A DNA stretch of 45,078 nt from an uncultured Clostridia bacterium (GTDB lineage Bacteria; Bacillota; Clostridia; TANB77; CAG-465). Below the pieces are notes generated by a model, which saw nothing but the letters and a program-made list of their open reading frames with translations, did no database searches and had not been told where the DNA came from. Each line of letters opens with the position of its first letter. Position 1 is the first letter of the stretch. The translations under genes and the position numbers were made by a program. Where the stretch lies: positions 1 through 45,078 of the forward strand of contig CANRGL010000006.1 in NCBI GenBank assembly GCA_947630145.1. The letters run 5' to 3'. This document shows, in pieces, positions 18,923 through 27,453 of this stretch.

Positions 18923-21900
18923 TTAATTATTATAATCAAAGAATCTTACAGTATGACTCATACCAGGAACTGGAGATTCGTATACAAATTTTTGTTGTTC
19001 ATGCCAACTAGATCTAAAGCCATCATGTGTATCATAATATACATATATACGATGTTGAATAGCTGAGCCTCCCTCATCAAATACATATTTTATAGCATTT
19101 TTTGCATTATCAGTAATTGTATTTGGAAGGGCGACAATATCACATTGATACAAATTAATTGAAAGCTCTTGTGGATCACTTACAATTTTATTAACTAAAG
19201 CATCTCTCATACATTGTGCTACTAAAACACTTCCATCATAGTCATTACCAAATTCCCTAGTTACTATTCTTTCAAGCAATGTCCTATCGCTATTGCTAAG
19301 CTTATACGTTGTACCTTTATAATTTTTATCAGCAGTATATCCTCCTTTTTCTGGTTTAATTAAAAACTCTCCACTTGAAGCGCCTGTACCTCCGTCTGTT
19401 GCTAATGATGGTATACCTTCATAGTGAATATATCCTAACCATGATCCAGGATTACTAGCCCAATATTTTGGTCCTGTCCAATCAGAATTATTAGCAAGAC
19501 CACAAAGTCCAGAAACTCCTCCTCCACCATGGTCAACTACCATAAATTCGCTACCTTCTCCTTTTCCTACATATAATCCTACATGTCCATCTTGAAAAAT
19601 AACATCTCCTGGTTGAATATTATTATCAATTCCTGAATGGTATTTAACTGTAACATTAGGTGCATCAGGTAAAGACTGATTGTTATAATAATCTCTAGCA
19701 CTAGAAACAATAGAAGCTCCTCCATGTGATAAAGGATCTATATCAATTCCTGTATAGGTTTTATACATTGACCAAACAAAAGATGAACAATCAAGCCCTG
19801 CTGATCTTCCAATAGAAATATAATTATTTAATTCATCAATTGTACTAAATAAAAATCTTGCATTCGCAGTATGATTAGCTTCTCCTCCAGCTGCTCCCCA
19901 ACAATAATGCCATATGCCAGTATTATTATTCATTTTTGCAAGTGATATAGCCTCTTCTACCATAGCATTTAGTCCTTCGCCAGAAGCATCACCTATACCA
20001 TTTTTGTTATTTAAATAATTATTTTCAAATCCTAAAGTGTCACCATATGCCCATGGTAAAGTACCTTTTTCATCATATACTTGTTGAAACATATCTTTTA
20101 AATTCCAATACGAAAGATTAAGTTTTGATCTTGCATATCCAACGTAATCCATATATTCAGCGCCATCTCTTATATATCTTTTGTATATTTCAGGATTTGA
20201 ATTCATAAAATCTATTCTATTTAATCCATCAGTTTTCTCTATATCCCTATAATATTTACCATCTGCAGTATCACATACTGTTGAAGAACTATTACTAGAA
20301 TTCCCACTCAACTCAATATTAGAATCCGAAATTAAAATTTGAGGGCTCTTAGATTTATCAAGCCATTTTAATATTTCTATCATTTTTTCAGTAGGAACAG
20401 CTACACATCCAGCAGTTGCATTATTACCACAATGTAAAAATATGGCTGAACCTTTTCCTTTTTTAACAGGATTCATATTATAGTTTATTACTACACCATA
20501 ATCATATGAACCTGGATAATCAATTAAATGTTCTGCTGATGACCATCTACCATTTGATTCCTCTTCAACCCACTGATTATAATATTCAGAATTAGAATCG
20601 TCAACAAAATTACTTAAATTTGTTACATTTCTATACTCATAAGTTACTCCTGAAGGTTTAGATTTAATTCCAAATCCAGTACCCAAATCATATAATCCTT
20701 GAGGAGTCGCTCTACCTCCTTCTTCCATATCATCTTTATTAACAGTACCATTTGATCCAACAAAACCACTAGTAGAAATTTTTTCTTCCCAATTACTTCC
20801 ATTTTTTTCGTAACATTTAACAGTAGCATTACTTCCAGAATTTTCAACAGTTATTACTTGATTACCTTTTACTGAAGATAAATTAATACTGCTACTAGAA
20901 CTAGAACTTGAACTTGAACCTGAAGTAGCCTCAGAGTTAGAATTTGAATTTGAGCTTCCCATTTTACCTTTTACTAATATATATCCATGATCAGTTTGTG
21001 CATCATCATACATTGCTGAAAGAATAGTATCTAAATCTGATGTTTGTTTCCCAGAACCAACAGAATTAGCAATTACTACTTGTCCACCTTCATAACCAAG
21101 TAAAACTATGTAATGTGCGCTACTTGTCCCAAAAGGTCTTGCTGTTGCGCCCTTTACTTGAATTATAACTGGATTACCTGCTTTTAAATTTGCATCAATT
21201 TCTGGTTTAGATTCGGCCTTTATAGCTTGTCTTTCTGCGGTTGTTCCGTTATGAGCAACACTATTTGGACCTCCACTACATCCTCTTACATTCCATGTTT
21301 TTGATGTACATTCTATTCCAAATACATTCCTCAAGTCAGCAGCATAATCTTCAATCATCTTTGCACCTGTCCAATTAGTCCTATTACCTACCTCTAGAGG
21401 AGTAAGCCTTTGATTAGTAATACCATTAATTACAGCGGTTATAGAGCAAAGGCCACAACCAGCTACAGCAATACTACTACCTCCATGCATAGTAGTTCCA
21501 AAATTATTTTGGTTATATACAGGATATGTTTTTCCATTAATTTTTATTTCAGTAGCAGCTTGAGAATTAACAACTCCACTACCGCCACCAACAGAAGAAC
21601 TTATATATCCATTTCCACAAATATCAGTAGGAGCCACTTTTTGTTTTCTATCATCTGATTGATTATATGCTACTAAATCATCTATTGTATATTTACTTTT
21701 TTCTGAACCTGTTTGACTTAATTTATCTCTCCAAATTCTTGTTACTGTATGCGTTAAGCCATTACCATAAGTTATATAACTTGGTAATTCTATTTTGTAG
21801 TGATATTCCCTTGTTCTTTCACCTACAGTACCACTACCTGCAGTTATTTTAGCATTTGCAATTGGTCCATAAGATAATATTGCTTCCTTGTTAGCAAATG

Positions 21901-23224
21901 TTCCTTGATGTTCTACTACTCCTGAAAGGCTTGTATATTTATTTCCTTCCCTCTCATCACTTTTCGTATACTCAGAATCAACTGTATGTTCAGAATCAGC
22001 ATTTATTCTTTTTTCAACATCACTATCTAAATATACTTGATAATTAAATGAGTTTATAATTTTTATATCAAATGTTTCAGCTCTTTCCATATAATATGTA
22101 TTTCTAGTAGTAGTATCATCGCTAACAAGCTTTTCTTTCATAGGATCTTTTTTGCCTTCTGCAAATCCTGTATCAGTTGAAGTGTCTATATGTTCTATCT
22201 TCTCGACAATAAAATCACGATTATTTAAACTGTTATTACTTATCATAGCATGCCAATCACCATTATTATCTTTATATTCTATTATTACAAAATCATTTAA
22301 AATATCATGTTGTGTGTATTTGTTATATGTTTGATATTCTGTTACTACTTGTCTTTCTTGTAATACATACCAATTTACAACTATATTACTATATGCTTCT
22401 TTAATTATATTGTATGAAAATTCAGGTGTTCTACTAGCATCTTCACCAGTACCAGCGACAATAGATGATGTATTCATAGTAAGTGGTATATACCACGTTT
22501 GTAAGTATGGTAAAGTCATTTGAATAAATTTATCAATTTTTGTATTTTCATCATCTTTAGGAAATTTAAGTCCTAGTTCCTTATCATCTTGTAATTCATC
22601 ATCTTTTGCATCTCTACCAGATGATTCATTATGAGTATATTTTTTCCATTTAATATAATTAAAATTATATTTTTCTGTCATAAGTATATGTTTATATGCT
22701 GGCAATTTATCTTCAATATTTACAATTCTTTTTTCTTTTTCTTCATCATTTAAATCCTTAGTACCTAATTCTTCTTGCATAATCTCTAATGTTTTAGAAT
22801 CTGCATTACTTTGGTTTATAAATTTATCATACATTGCATTTACTTCTGTAATTTTAAGTTTTAACAAACTTTTCTTATCTTTATATAATTCTTCAGTTTC
22901 TTCATCAAGTTCTTCGGATTCAAAATAATCAGAAACACTATTACTAACTACAGTTGTCTCTTCTTTTATTGAACCCATCATAACTAATGCAACTATAATA
23001 ACAATAATAACAATTACAACAAGTACAATAATTTTAATATGAATAGGAAGAACAGACCATATTGCCTTAATTCCTCTACCAATTGCTTCTTTTATATTAT
23101 GAAGAAGTTCTCTTCCCTTTTGTTTTGCAGCATCTTTTATTCCTCCAGAAGGGTTTACATCAGCATCAGTAGAAGGTTCCATATTTAGTTTATTATTACT
23201 TTTATTATTTTGATTATCGTCCAT
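18923..23224 (-). CDS. Giant multi-domain peptidoglycan enzyme of the T4SS-like operon (VirB1 role)
   Basis: This 1433-residue membrane-anchored protein carries four predicted catalytic modules. After a cytoplasmic tail and one helix (residues ~62-87), a coiled-coil and unknown outer region extends to ~560. Then come a C39-like cysteine peptidase (~565-745; VAGCGLCSI, AHYIVLLGY), a Ser-rich linker, and a YkuD-type L,D-transpeptidase (~780-970; FLHCGNNATAGCVAVP). An NlpC/P60 domain (~1090-1290; AGLDCSSFVWSMYK, GHVGLYVGKGEG) and a SleB-like hydrolase domain (~1310-1433; LERIVTREFG ... VAQCMRDALVNK) complete it. The expected role is local opening and re-crosslinking of the wall around the secretion channel. 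ATG has GTAGGAGG upstream. Start and end of domains are estimates; individual activities are unproven. Confidence 0.85.
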   Translation of the reverse strand: MDDNQNNKSNNKLNMEPSTDADVNPSGGIKDAAKQKGRELLHNIKEAIGRGIKAIWSVLPIHIKIIVLVVIVIIVIIVALVMMGSIKEETTVVSNSVSDYFESEELDEETEELYKDKKSLLKLKITEVNAMYDKFINQSNADSKTLEIMQEELGTKDLNDEEKEKRIVNIEDKLPAYKHILMTEKYNFNYIKWKKYTHNESSGRDAKDDELQDDKELGLKFPKDDENTKIDKFIQMTLPYLQTWYIPLTMNTSSIVAGTGEDASRTPEFSYNIIKEAYSNIVVNWYVLQERQVVTEYQTYNKYTQHDILNDFVIIEYKDNNGDWHAMISNNSLNNRDFIVEKIEHIDTSTDTGFAEGKKDPMKEKLVSDDTTTRNTYYMERAETFDIKIINSFNYQVYLDSDVEKRINADSEHTVDSEYTKSDEREGNKYTSLSGVVEHQGTFANKEAILSYGPIANAKITAGSGTVGERTREYHYKIELPSYITYGNGLTHTVTRIWRDKLSQTGSEKSKYTIDDLVAYNQSDDRKQKVAPTDICGNGYISSSVGGGSGVVNSQAATEIKINGKTYPVYNQNNFGTTMHGGSSIAVAGCGLCSITAVINGITNQRLTPLEVGNRTNWTGAKMIEDYAADLRNVFGIECTSKTWNVRGCSGGPNSVAHNGTTAERQAIKAESKPEIDANLKAGNPVIIQVKGATARPFGTSSAHYIVLLGYEGGQVVIANSVGSGKQTSDLDTILSAMYDDAQTDHGYILVKGKMGSSNSNSNSEATSGSSSSSSSSSSINLSSVKGNQVITVENSGSNATVKCYEKNGSNWEEKISTSGFVGSNGTVNKDDMEEGGRATPQGLYDLGTGFGIKSKPSGVTYEYRNVTNLSNFVDDSNSEYYNQWVEEESNGRWSSAEHLIDYPGSYDYGVVINYNMNPVKKGKGSAIFLHCGNNATAGCVAVPTEKMIEILKWLDKSKSPQILISDSNIELSGNSSNSSSTVCDTADGKYYRDIEKTDGLNRIDFMNSNPEIYKRYIRDGAEYMDYVGYARSKLNLSYWNLKDMFQQVYDEKGTLPWAYGDTLGFENNYLNNKNGIGDASGEGLNAMVEEAISLAKMNNNTGIWHYCWGAAGGEANHTANARFLFSTIDELNNYISIGRSAGLDCSSFVWSMYKTYTGIDIDPLSHGGASIVSSARDYYNNQSLPDAPNVTVKYHSGIDNNIQPGDVIFQDGHVGLYVGKGEGSEFMVVDHGGGGVSGLCGLANNSDWTGPKYWASNPGSWLGYIHYEGIPSLATDGGTGASSGEFLIKPEKGGYTADKNYKGTTYKLSNSDRTLLERIVTREFGNDYDGSVLVAQCMRDALVNKIVSDPQELSINLYQCDIVALPNTITDNAKNAIKYVFDEGGSAIQHRIYVYYDTHDGFRSSWHEQQKFVYESPVPGMSHTVRFFDYNN

Positions 23225-23236
23225 ATATACCTCCTA

Positions 23237-24076
23237 CTATTTTAAATTTATAGTTATTTGTTTCTTTTCATTATCAACTTTTACATTATTAATAATTAAA
23301 CTTTTTACATTTTGTATGTAATCACTTCCTATAGGAAAAAAGAATTCTTTATTAAATGTACTGTTTGGAGGTAATATATCATCTACTGAAGATATAACTG
23401 CAGCTCCCATTTTAATTCTTGTATCATCATCTAATAATAATACTACATTATCAATACTATTAAAATTATATTCTACTGTTTTATCTCCTGTATTTGTAAC
23501 AGTAAGTTTATATGTTAATCCATTTTCCCTAATTGCAGATATTTCTACATCATATTTAACTTCATCAAAAGTATTACTTGAAAAATTTTTATCCCCTACT
23601 GGTAATTTATCTTGTTCAAAAGTTACTGTATAATCATATGGTTTATTCTCTAATACATTTACATATTTTTTATATCCTCCATAAGTCAAATACTCTATTC
23701 TATATATAATAACTCCATTATTTTGTTTTGTTACAGTATTGCCTTCAAATATTGGATTTTTAGATATAAATTTATTAGTATCCATAAATTCTTTAAAATT
23801 ACTTTCATTAAGATTGTTTTCTTGTAAATAACTAGGATCAACTTTTTTAAATAGTTCTGCCGAATTATCAGAATTTAAAAGAAATTTAAGTTTAGACATA
23901 TAAATACTTACACATTTACTTTCACCATCTGTAACAGCTGTATATTTTTTTATTTTTTCTGCTTTTGTACTTCCTTTTGGCCACCAAATAAATAACAAAA
24001 CAATAACAGAAGCAATAGCAAAAACTACTATAAACAAAATAGTATAATTAAAACCTTTTTTATTTACATCTTCCAT
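23237..24076 (-). CDS. Membrane-anchored T4SS accessory protein with Ig-like domain; VirB8/TcpC candidate
   Basis: The 279-residue protein has a short cytoplasmic tail, one membrane helix (residues ~10-32) and a first outer domain (~40-150) of helix-then-sheet character that could be NTF2-like, as in VirB8/TcpC. Its C-terminal beta domain (VTNTGDKTVEYNF ... LPPNSTFNKEFFF) resembles DUF4352/Ig-like folds. It lies 12 bases upstream of the wall-enzyme gene and its ATG has AAAGGAGG. Its place between VirB6-like and VirB1-like genes supports a periplasm-side scaffold role. The VirB8 comparison is inference from topology and context. Confidence 0.55.
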   Translation of the reverse strand: MEDVNKKGFNYTILFIVVFAIASVIVLLFIWWPKGSTKAEKIKKYTAVTDGESKCVSIYMSKLKFLLNSDNSAELFKKVDPSYLQENNLNESNFKEFMDTNKFISKNPIFEGNTVTKQNNGVIIYRIEYLTYGGYKKYVNVLENKPYDYTVTFEQDKLPVGDKNFSSNTFDEVKYDVEISAIRENGLTYKLTVTNTGDKTVEYNFNSIDNVVLLLDDDTRIKMGAAVISSVDDILPPNSTFNKEFFFPIGSDYIQNVKSLIINNVKVDNEKKQITINLK

Positions 24077-24090
24077 ATGCTATGCCTCCT

Positions 24091-24669
24091 TTATTCAATA
24101 TAAAATATGCTATAAATACCTTGATCAGCATCTAATATTATACCAATATATGCACTAGATGCCTTGTCCACAGTATTTAGCTCGCAAATATACGCATTTT
24201 CATAATTATTTAATTTATATATCTTTTTTATAATATTCTCAGTATTTAAAACATATCCGTTTTCATTTTTAGTAACCATCTTTGACATCATATTTTTTGA
24301 TATTTCCATATACTTATTTTTTCCAAGAAATTTTTTATAATCACTATCTAATACTTTATAATACTCTTCAAGTGAATATCCAGTATATTTATATTCTATA
24401 AGAGCGCTAGTATCTAATTTTTCAACTGTTTGATATGAATCTAAAAAATCAATTATTATATTATTTAAAGTCCAATACGTATTTCTATCTTTATCTTGTT
24501 TAGATTCAATTATAAAACTATATACATTTTTATTCTTATAATCTATAACTTCATTGCCAAATCTAAGTTTCATTAAAGTACTTGCAATTACTACTAATAA
24601 TATAAGTATTATTAATAAAAAGATTAACTTTTGTTTTGAATTTAATCTTTCAAAATCTACTAATTTCAT
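24091..24669 (-). CDS. Small bitopic T4SS accessory protein, VirB8-like candidate
   Basis: The 192-residue protein has one helix (residues ~15-35, LIFLLIILILLVVIASTL) and an outer domain of ~150 residues (helices then strands) compatible with an NTF2/VirB8-like fold; no signature motif is recognisable. Gene order (VirB6-like before, second bitopic protein after) fits a channel scaffold. The start codon has no Shine-Dalgarno within 20 bases. The only AAGGAGG lies 50 bases upstream, on the other side of a perfect 16-bp hairpin (separate entry), which suggests unusual translation initiation. Confidence 0.55.
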   Translation of the reverse strand: MKLVDFERLNSKQKLIFLLIILILLVVIASTLMKLRFGNEVIDYKNKNVYSFIIESKQDKDRNTYWTLNNIIIDFLDSYQTVEKLDTSALIEYKYTGYSLEEYYKVLDSDYKKFLGKNKYMEISKNMMSKMVTKNENGYVLNTENIIKKIYKLNNYENAYICELNTVDKASSAYIGIILDADQGIYSIFYIE

Positions 24670-24726
24670 AATATAATACTATATATACTATATTGCCATT
24701 TGCAATATAGTATATATTTCCTCCTT
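24670..24726 (-). promoter_or_regulatory. Ribosome binding site separated from its start codon by a 16-bp hairpin
   Basis: AAGGAGG (24720-24726) directly follows the stop of the upstream gene. Next is a perfect inverted repeat ATATATACTATATTGC/GCAATATAGTATATAT with a 5-nt loop (24681-24717), then 11 bases and the ATG. Folding would bring Shine-Dalgarno and AUG to about 13 nt apart. The loop contains another AUG opening a four-codon frame (M-A-I-stop). Confidence 0.7.
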
Positions 24727-24727
24727 A

Positions 24728-25750
24728 TTAACTATTTTTAAAAGTTTGATCAAGTTTTTGATTAACAGCCTTTATTCTCTTTGCTTGTCTACCTCTATTT
24801 TCATTATTCATTTTTAATCTTTTTTCCATATCTGTTAATTGTTTATCTAAATTATCATTTGTTTTTGATACTGCTCTCATATTAGCTGCTGTATTTGCTA
24901 CAGCTTTAGTTAAGTTTTCACCTACAGCATCTCCTACACCCATTCCATAAGCTGCACCTTTAAACATTTGATCTGTATCTCCCATAGCAAGTCCAGACAT
25001 AGCTCCTGCTGAAAAACCAAACATTCCACCTGCAGTAGCACCCAATGTTTCTACAAGTCCTGATGCCGCATCCGTTAATCCTTTTCTCCTTTTTTCTTTA
25101 GCTTTTGAAATTTCATCATCATACATATCCATTATTTTTAAATATTCATCAAATTGCTTATCATTAGAAAGTCTAGGGTTGTTTTGGGCATTTGGTGTAT
25201 GAGAAGAATTAGAAGGTGCGGGACTTGGAACAGGAGGATTAACCTCAGGTTCTCCTTGATTATCATTTGAATCTGGATTTTGTGGTTGTTGATTATTTAC
25301 TCCACCTGTTGCACCAAAATCAGGTATTCCTCTTCTATTAAGCCTTTGAAATTTATTTGCCTCTGCTTTTTTCTTATCTAAACGTGCTCCAAAAGTGGCA
25401 CTACCTATACCTCCTAACATTTTAGGTACATTATTTAAAACTCTACCAGCAGCTTTTAATGCAAGCCATGAAGCCATCAAACCATGTGGTGGTTTATTCT
25501 GTAAAATTCCACTATCAAGTCCGAATATTCTCTTAGTTATAGCTTCCATTTTTGTTAAGGAAGTAAGTAAAATTATACATAATATTCCTAATGCTGAAAC
25601 TGCATCGGTACTTGCAAATTTTCCTTTTGAAGGCTCTAAAAAAGTTAATATTATACTCATAGCTATAGCTAATAAAAATGCCTGTATAGTTTGTACAAAA
25701 ACTAATGCACATAACTCTTTTAGCCAAACTGTAAAAGTTCCTTTTTGCAT
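24728..25750 (-). CDS. VirB6/TcpH-like hub, C-terminal part
   Basis: The 340-residue protein opens with FTVWLKELCALVFVQTIQAF, the amphipathic/transmembrane segment that in VirB6-like proteins of Gram-positive T4SSs follows the last cytoplasmic loop. Two further helices follow, then a long soluble tail with a Pro/Asn-rich linker (~150-190), a Gly/Ala-rich glycine-zipper-like region (~220-280) and a basic coiled end. It is in the same frame as the preceding ORF, separated only by TAA and five codons; GGAGGAG lies between the stop and this ATG. Probably it works with the two preceding ORFs as one channel-hub protein. Confidence 0.65.
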   Translation of the reverse strand: MQKGTFTVWLKELCALVFVQTIQAFLLAIAMSIILTFLEPSKGKFASTDAVSALGILCIILLTSLTKMEAITKRIFGLDSGILQNKPPHGLMASWLALKAAGRVLNNVPKMLGGIGSATFGARLDKKKAEANKFQRLNRRGIPDFGATGGVNNQQPQNPDSNDNQGEPEVNPPVPSPAPSNSSHTPNAQNNPRLSNDKQFDEYLKIMDMYDDEISKAKEKRRKGLTDAASGLVETLGATAGGMFGFSAGAMSGLAMGDTDQMFKGAAYGMGVGDAVGENLTKAVANTAANMRAVSKTNDNLDKQLTDMEKRLKMNNENRGRQAKRIKAVNQKLDQTFKNS

Positions 25751-25762
25751 TAAAACTCCTCC

Positions 25763-26230
25763 TTATCCTTGCGCTGATTTCAAAAAGAAATCATATATTA
25801 CTACTAACGGTCCAAACATTGATAACATTATAATATAAAATAACCTTTTAACATATGTTAAGAAATATATACAAGATTGAAAAACAAATATTGCATATAA
25901 TAATGCCCCTGTAACAGATATTTTTGATGCTCTCCAACCTGTTATTTCTTCGGTACCATCGTCATTAGTCTTTGTATTATAAGTAAATGCAGCTTTTTTG
26001 AAGAAAGCACCTAAATTAGCAATAAGATCTATAGTATCACCTTTTCCTGAAATTCCTCGTGCAGCACTTATTATATAGCCATCACATTCCAATCTATAGT
26101 TTACAGTTGCATCAATCCACGATTGATCTACTTCCATCAATTGCTCTCTTGTCATATTATAAATTGTTGTCTTTTGCGAATTATAATCCACACCTAAAAT
26201 ACCAAGTATAAGATCAGCTAGTCCGAGCAT
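25763..26230 (-). CDS. VirB6/TcpH-like hub, middle part
   Basis: The 155-residue ORF contains a soluble stretch and two helices: ISVTGALLYAIFVFQSCIYF and RLFYIIMLSMFGPLVVIYDF. The latter resembles the conserved 'KR-(M/L)-Y-hydrophobic-(A/F)-PL-V' segment of VirB6-like conjugation proteins. Its ATG lies 17 bases inside the end of the preceding ORF; AAGGA abuts the ATG without spacer, so translation probably depends on coupling to the upstream ORF. A TAA two codons before the ATG in this frame excludes a simple longer start. It ends in SAQG-stop exactly where related proteins continue into the WLKE segment. Confidence 0.6.
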   Translation of the reverse strand: MLGLADLILGILGVDYNSQKTTIYNMTREQLMEVDQSWIDATVNYRLECDGYIISAARGISGKGDTIDLIANLGAFFKKAAFTYNTKTNDDGTEEITGWRASKISVTGALLYAIFVFQSCIYFLTYVKRLFYIIMLSMFGPLVVIYDFFLKSAQG

Positions 26231-27428
26231 TCCTTAATGCAAAACTAGCTGCCGATGACCAAAAATTAGGACTGATCATAAGATTTATTTTTCTTTCTGG
26301 ATTTTTTTCCAATTCAATTTTTACTTCATCCCCATACATAGCAACATTTGAATTAAAAAGTAACACATCCTTAAGGTCATTTAAAAAGTCATCACTTTGC
26401 ATATATTTTTCTTTGTCAAGCCATAATTTTGTATTAGTTGATTGATAATATCCATTATTTTTTAAATCATTTTCCGCTTGATCAATATTGTCTTTCATCC
26501 CTTTAGCATCAATTACATCCTTTTCTAATCTATACATTCCTATTTTATTGTTTTCAGCTTCTCCTGCCCAAAATCTAGCGAAGTTATCTTGCCACTCATC
26601 ACTACTATCTGATATATACACCATTCTATTATATTGATATGATGAAGAAGACAATAAATTATTTGTTATTCCAATATTATTTTTGAAAAAATTTCTTCTT
26701 TCATCAGTAACATCATTAGCAGTGCTTAGAAAATTCTCTAATCTCTTTTCTGGATCTAAAGCTTGACTTAATGCTTGACTAAAATCAAGATTATCTAATC
26801 CTTTATCCTTAATAGTTTGAATTAAAATTCCACTAGCCATTCTTACTAACTGCTCATTTATCCAAAAAACAAATGCAAGTATATAATGCATACAAAATAA
26901 CATAACAATACACGTTACCCAATTTACTATCGCTTGTTTATACTTTGCTTTTTCACTAGCAATAGAAGATATTGCAAGTCTTATTGCCATTATTCCAATG
27001 GCTACTCCTAAAAAGAGTACTGCCAAAGAAAATATTGTAGAATATACTTGCTTAACAACTTCACCTAAAATAGAAGGTGAAGATAATGAACCAAATAAAG
27101 AGTTAGAGGATGGATTTAAAAAGTTTATATCCAAAAATGCTATTCCATTAAATATTATTCTATCGGCCCAAGGAAATATTTCGTCTCCAGTTAATATTTT
27201 AAATACAGCTCCTACTAACCATTCAACAATTGACGCAACAGCATTAATACAAGATGCTAGTAAATCCAATAAAACATTACTCTTAATTTTTGATTCAAGA
27301 GAATCATTAACAACTCTTGAAGCTTTAGTATAATCAGGATTTGTTGCTGCAAATACATTTGTTAAACTAGTAAAAAGCATAACAATCATAGCCATACATA
27401 TTATAATTTTACATGTTTTTTTCTTCAT
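26214..27428 (-). CDS. VirB6/TcpH-like hub, N-terminal part with signal peptide
   Basis: From the chosen start (MKKKTCKIIICM, ATG with AAAGGTGAT upstream; the track start is 11 codons longer) this is a 404-residue protein. It has a signal peptide ending near VFA, several membrane helices (residues ~60-220) and an outer/soluble C-terminal domain of ~180 residues. Position directly after virB4 and the membrane pattern fit the N-terminal part of a VirB6/TcpH-type channel protein, which in Tn916-type systems is one long polypeptide. Here it stops and the next ORF overlaps its end by 17 bases. Confidence 0.6.
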   Translation of the reverse strand: MKKKTCKIIICMAMIVMLFTSLTNVFAATNPDYTKASRVVNDSLESKIKSNVLLDLLASCINAVASIVEWLVGAVFKILTGDEIFPWADRIIFNGIAFLDINFLNPSSNSLFGSLSSPSILGEVVKQVYSTIFSLAVLFLGVAIGIMAIRLAISSIASEKAKYKQAIVNWVTCIVMLFCMHYILAFVFWINEQLVRMASGILIQTIKDKGLDNLDFSQALSQALDPEKRLENFLSTANDVTDERRNFFKNNIGITNNLLSSSSYQYNRMVYISDSSDEWQDNFARFWAGEAENNKIGMYRLEKDVIDAKGMKDNIDQAENDLKNNGYYQSTNTKLWLDKEKYMQSDDFLNDLKDVLLFNSNVAMYGDEVKIELEKNPERKINLMISPNFWSSAASFALRNARTS

Positions 27429-27453
27429 TTTATCACCTTTTTTAGAATTTATT

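Noticed and set aside
20881-20950. Ser-rich repeat (possible microsatellite for phase variation) in the wall-enzyme gene
   Set aside because: The serine codons are mixed and the segment is an ordinary interdomain linker; no pure tandem DNA repeat is present.
24690-24702. Transcription terminator at the 16-bp hairpin before the 192-residue gene
   Set aside because: No U-tract follows the stem in the sense strand and the same operon continues; its position between Shine-Dalgarno and ATG fits a translational element better.
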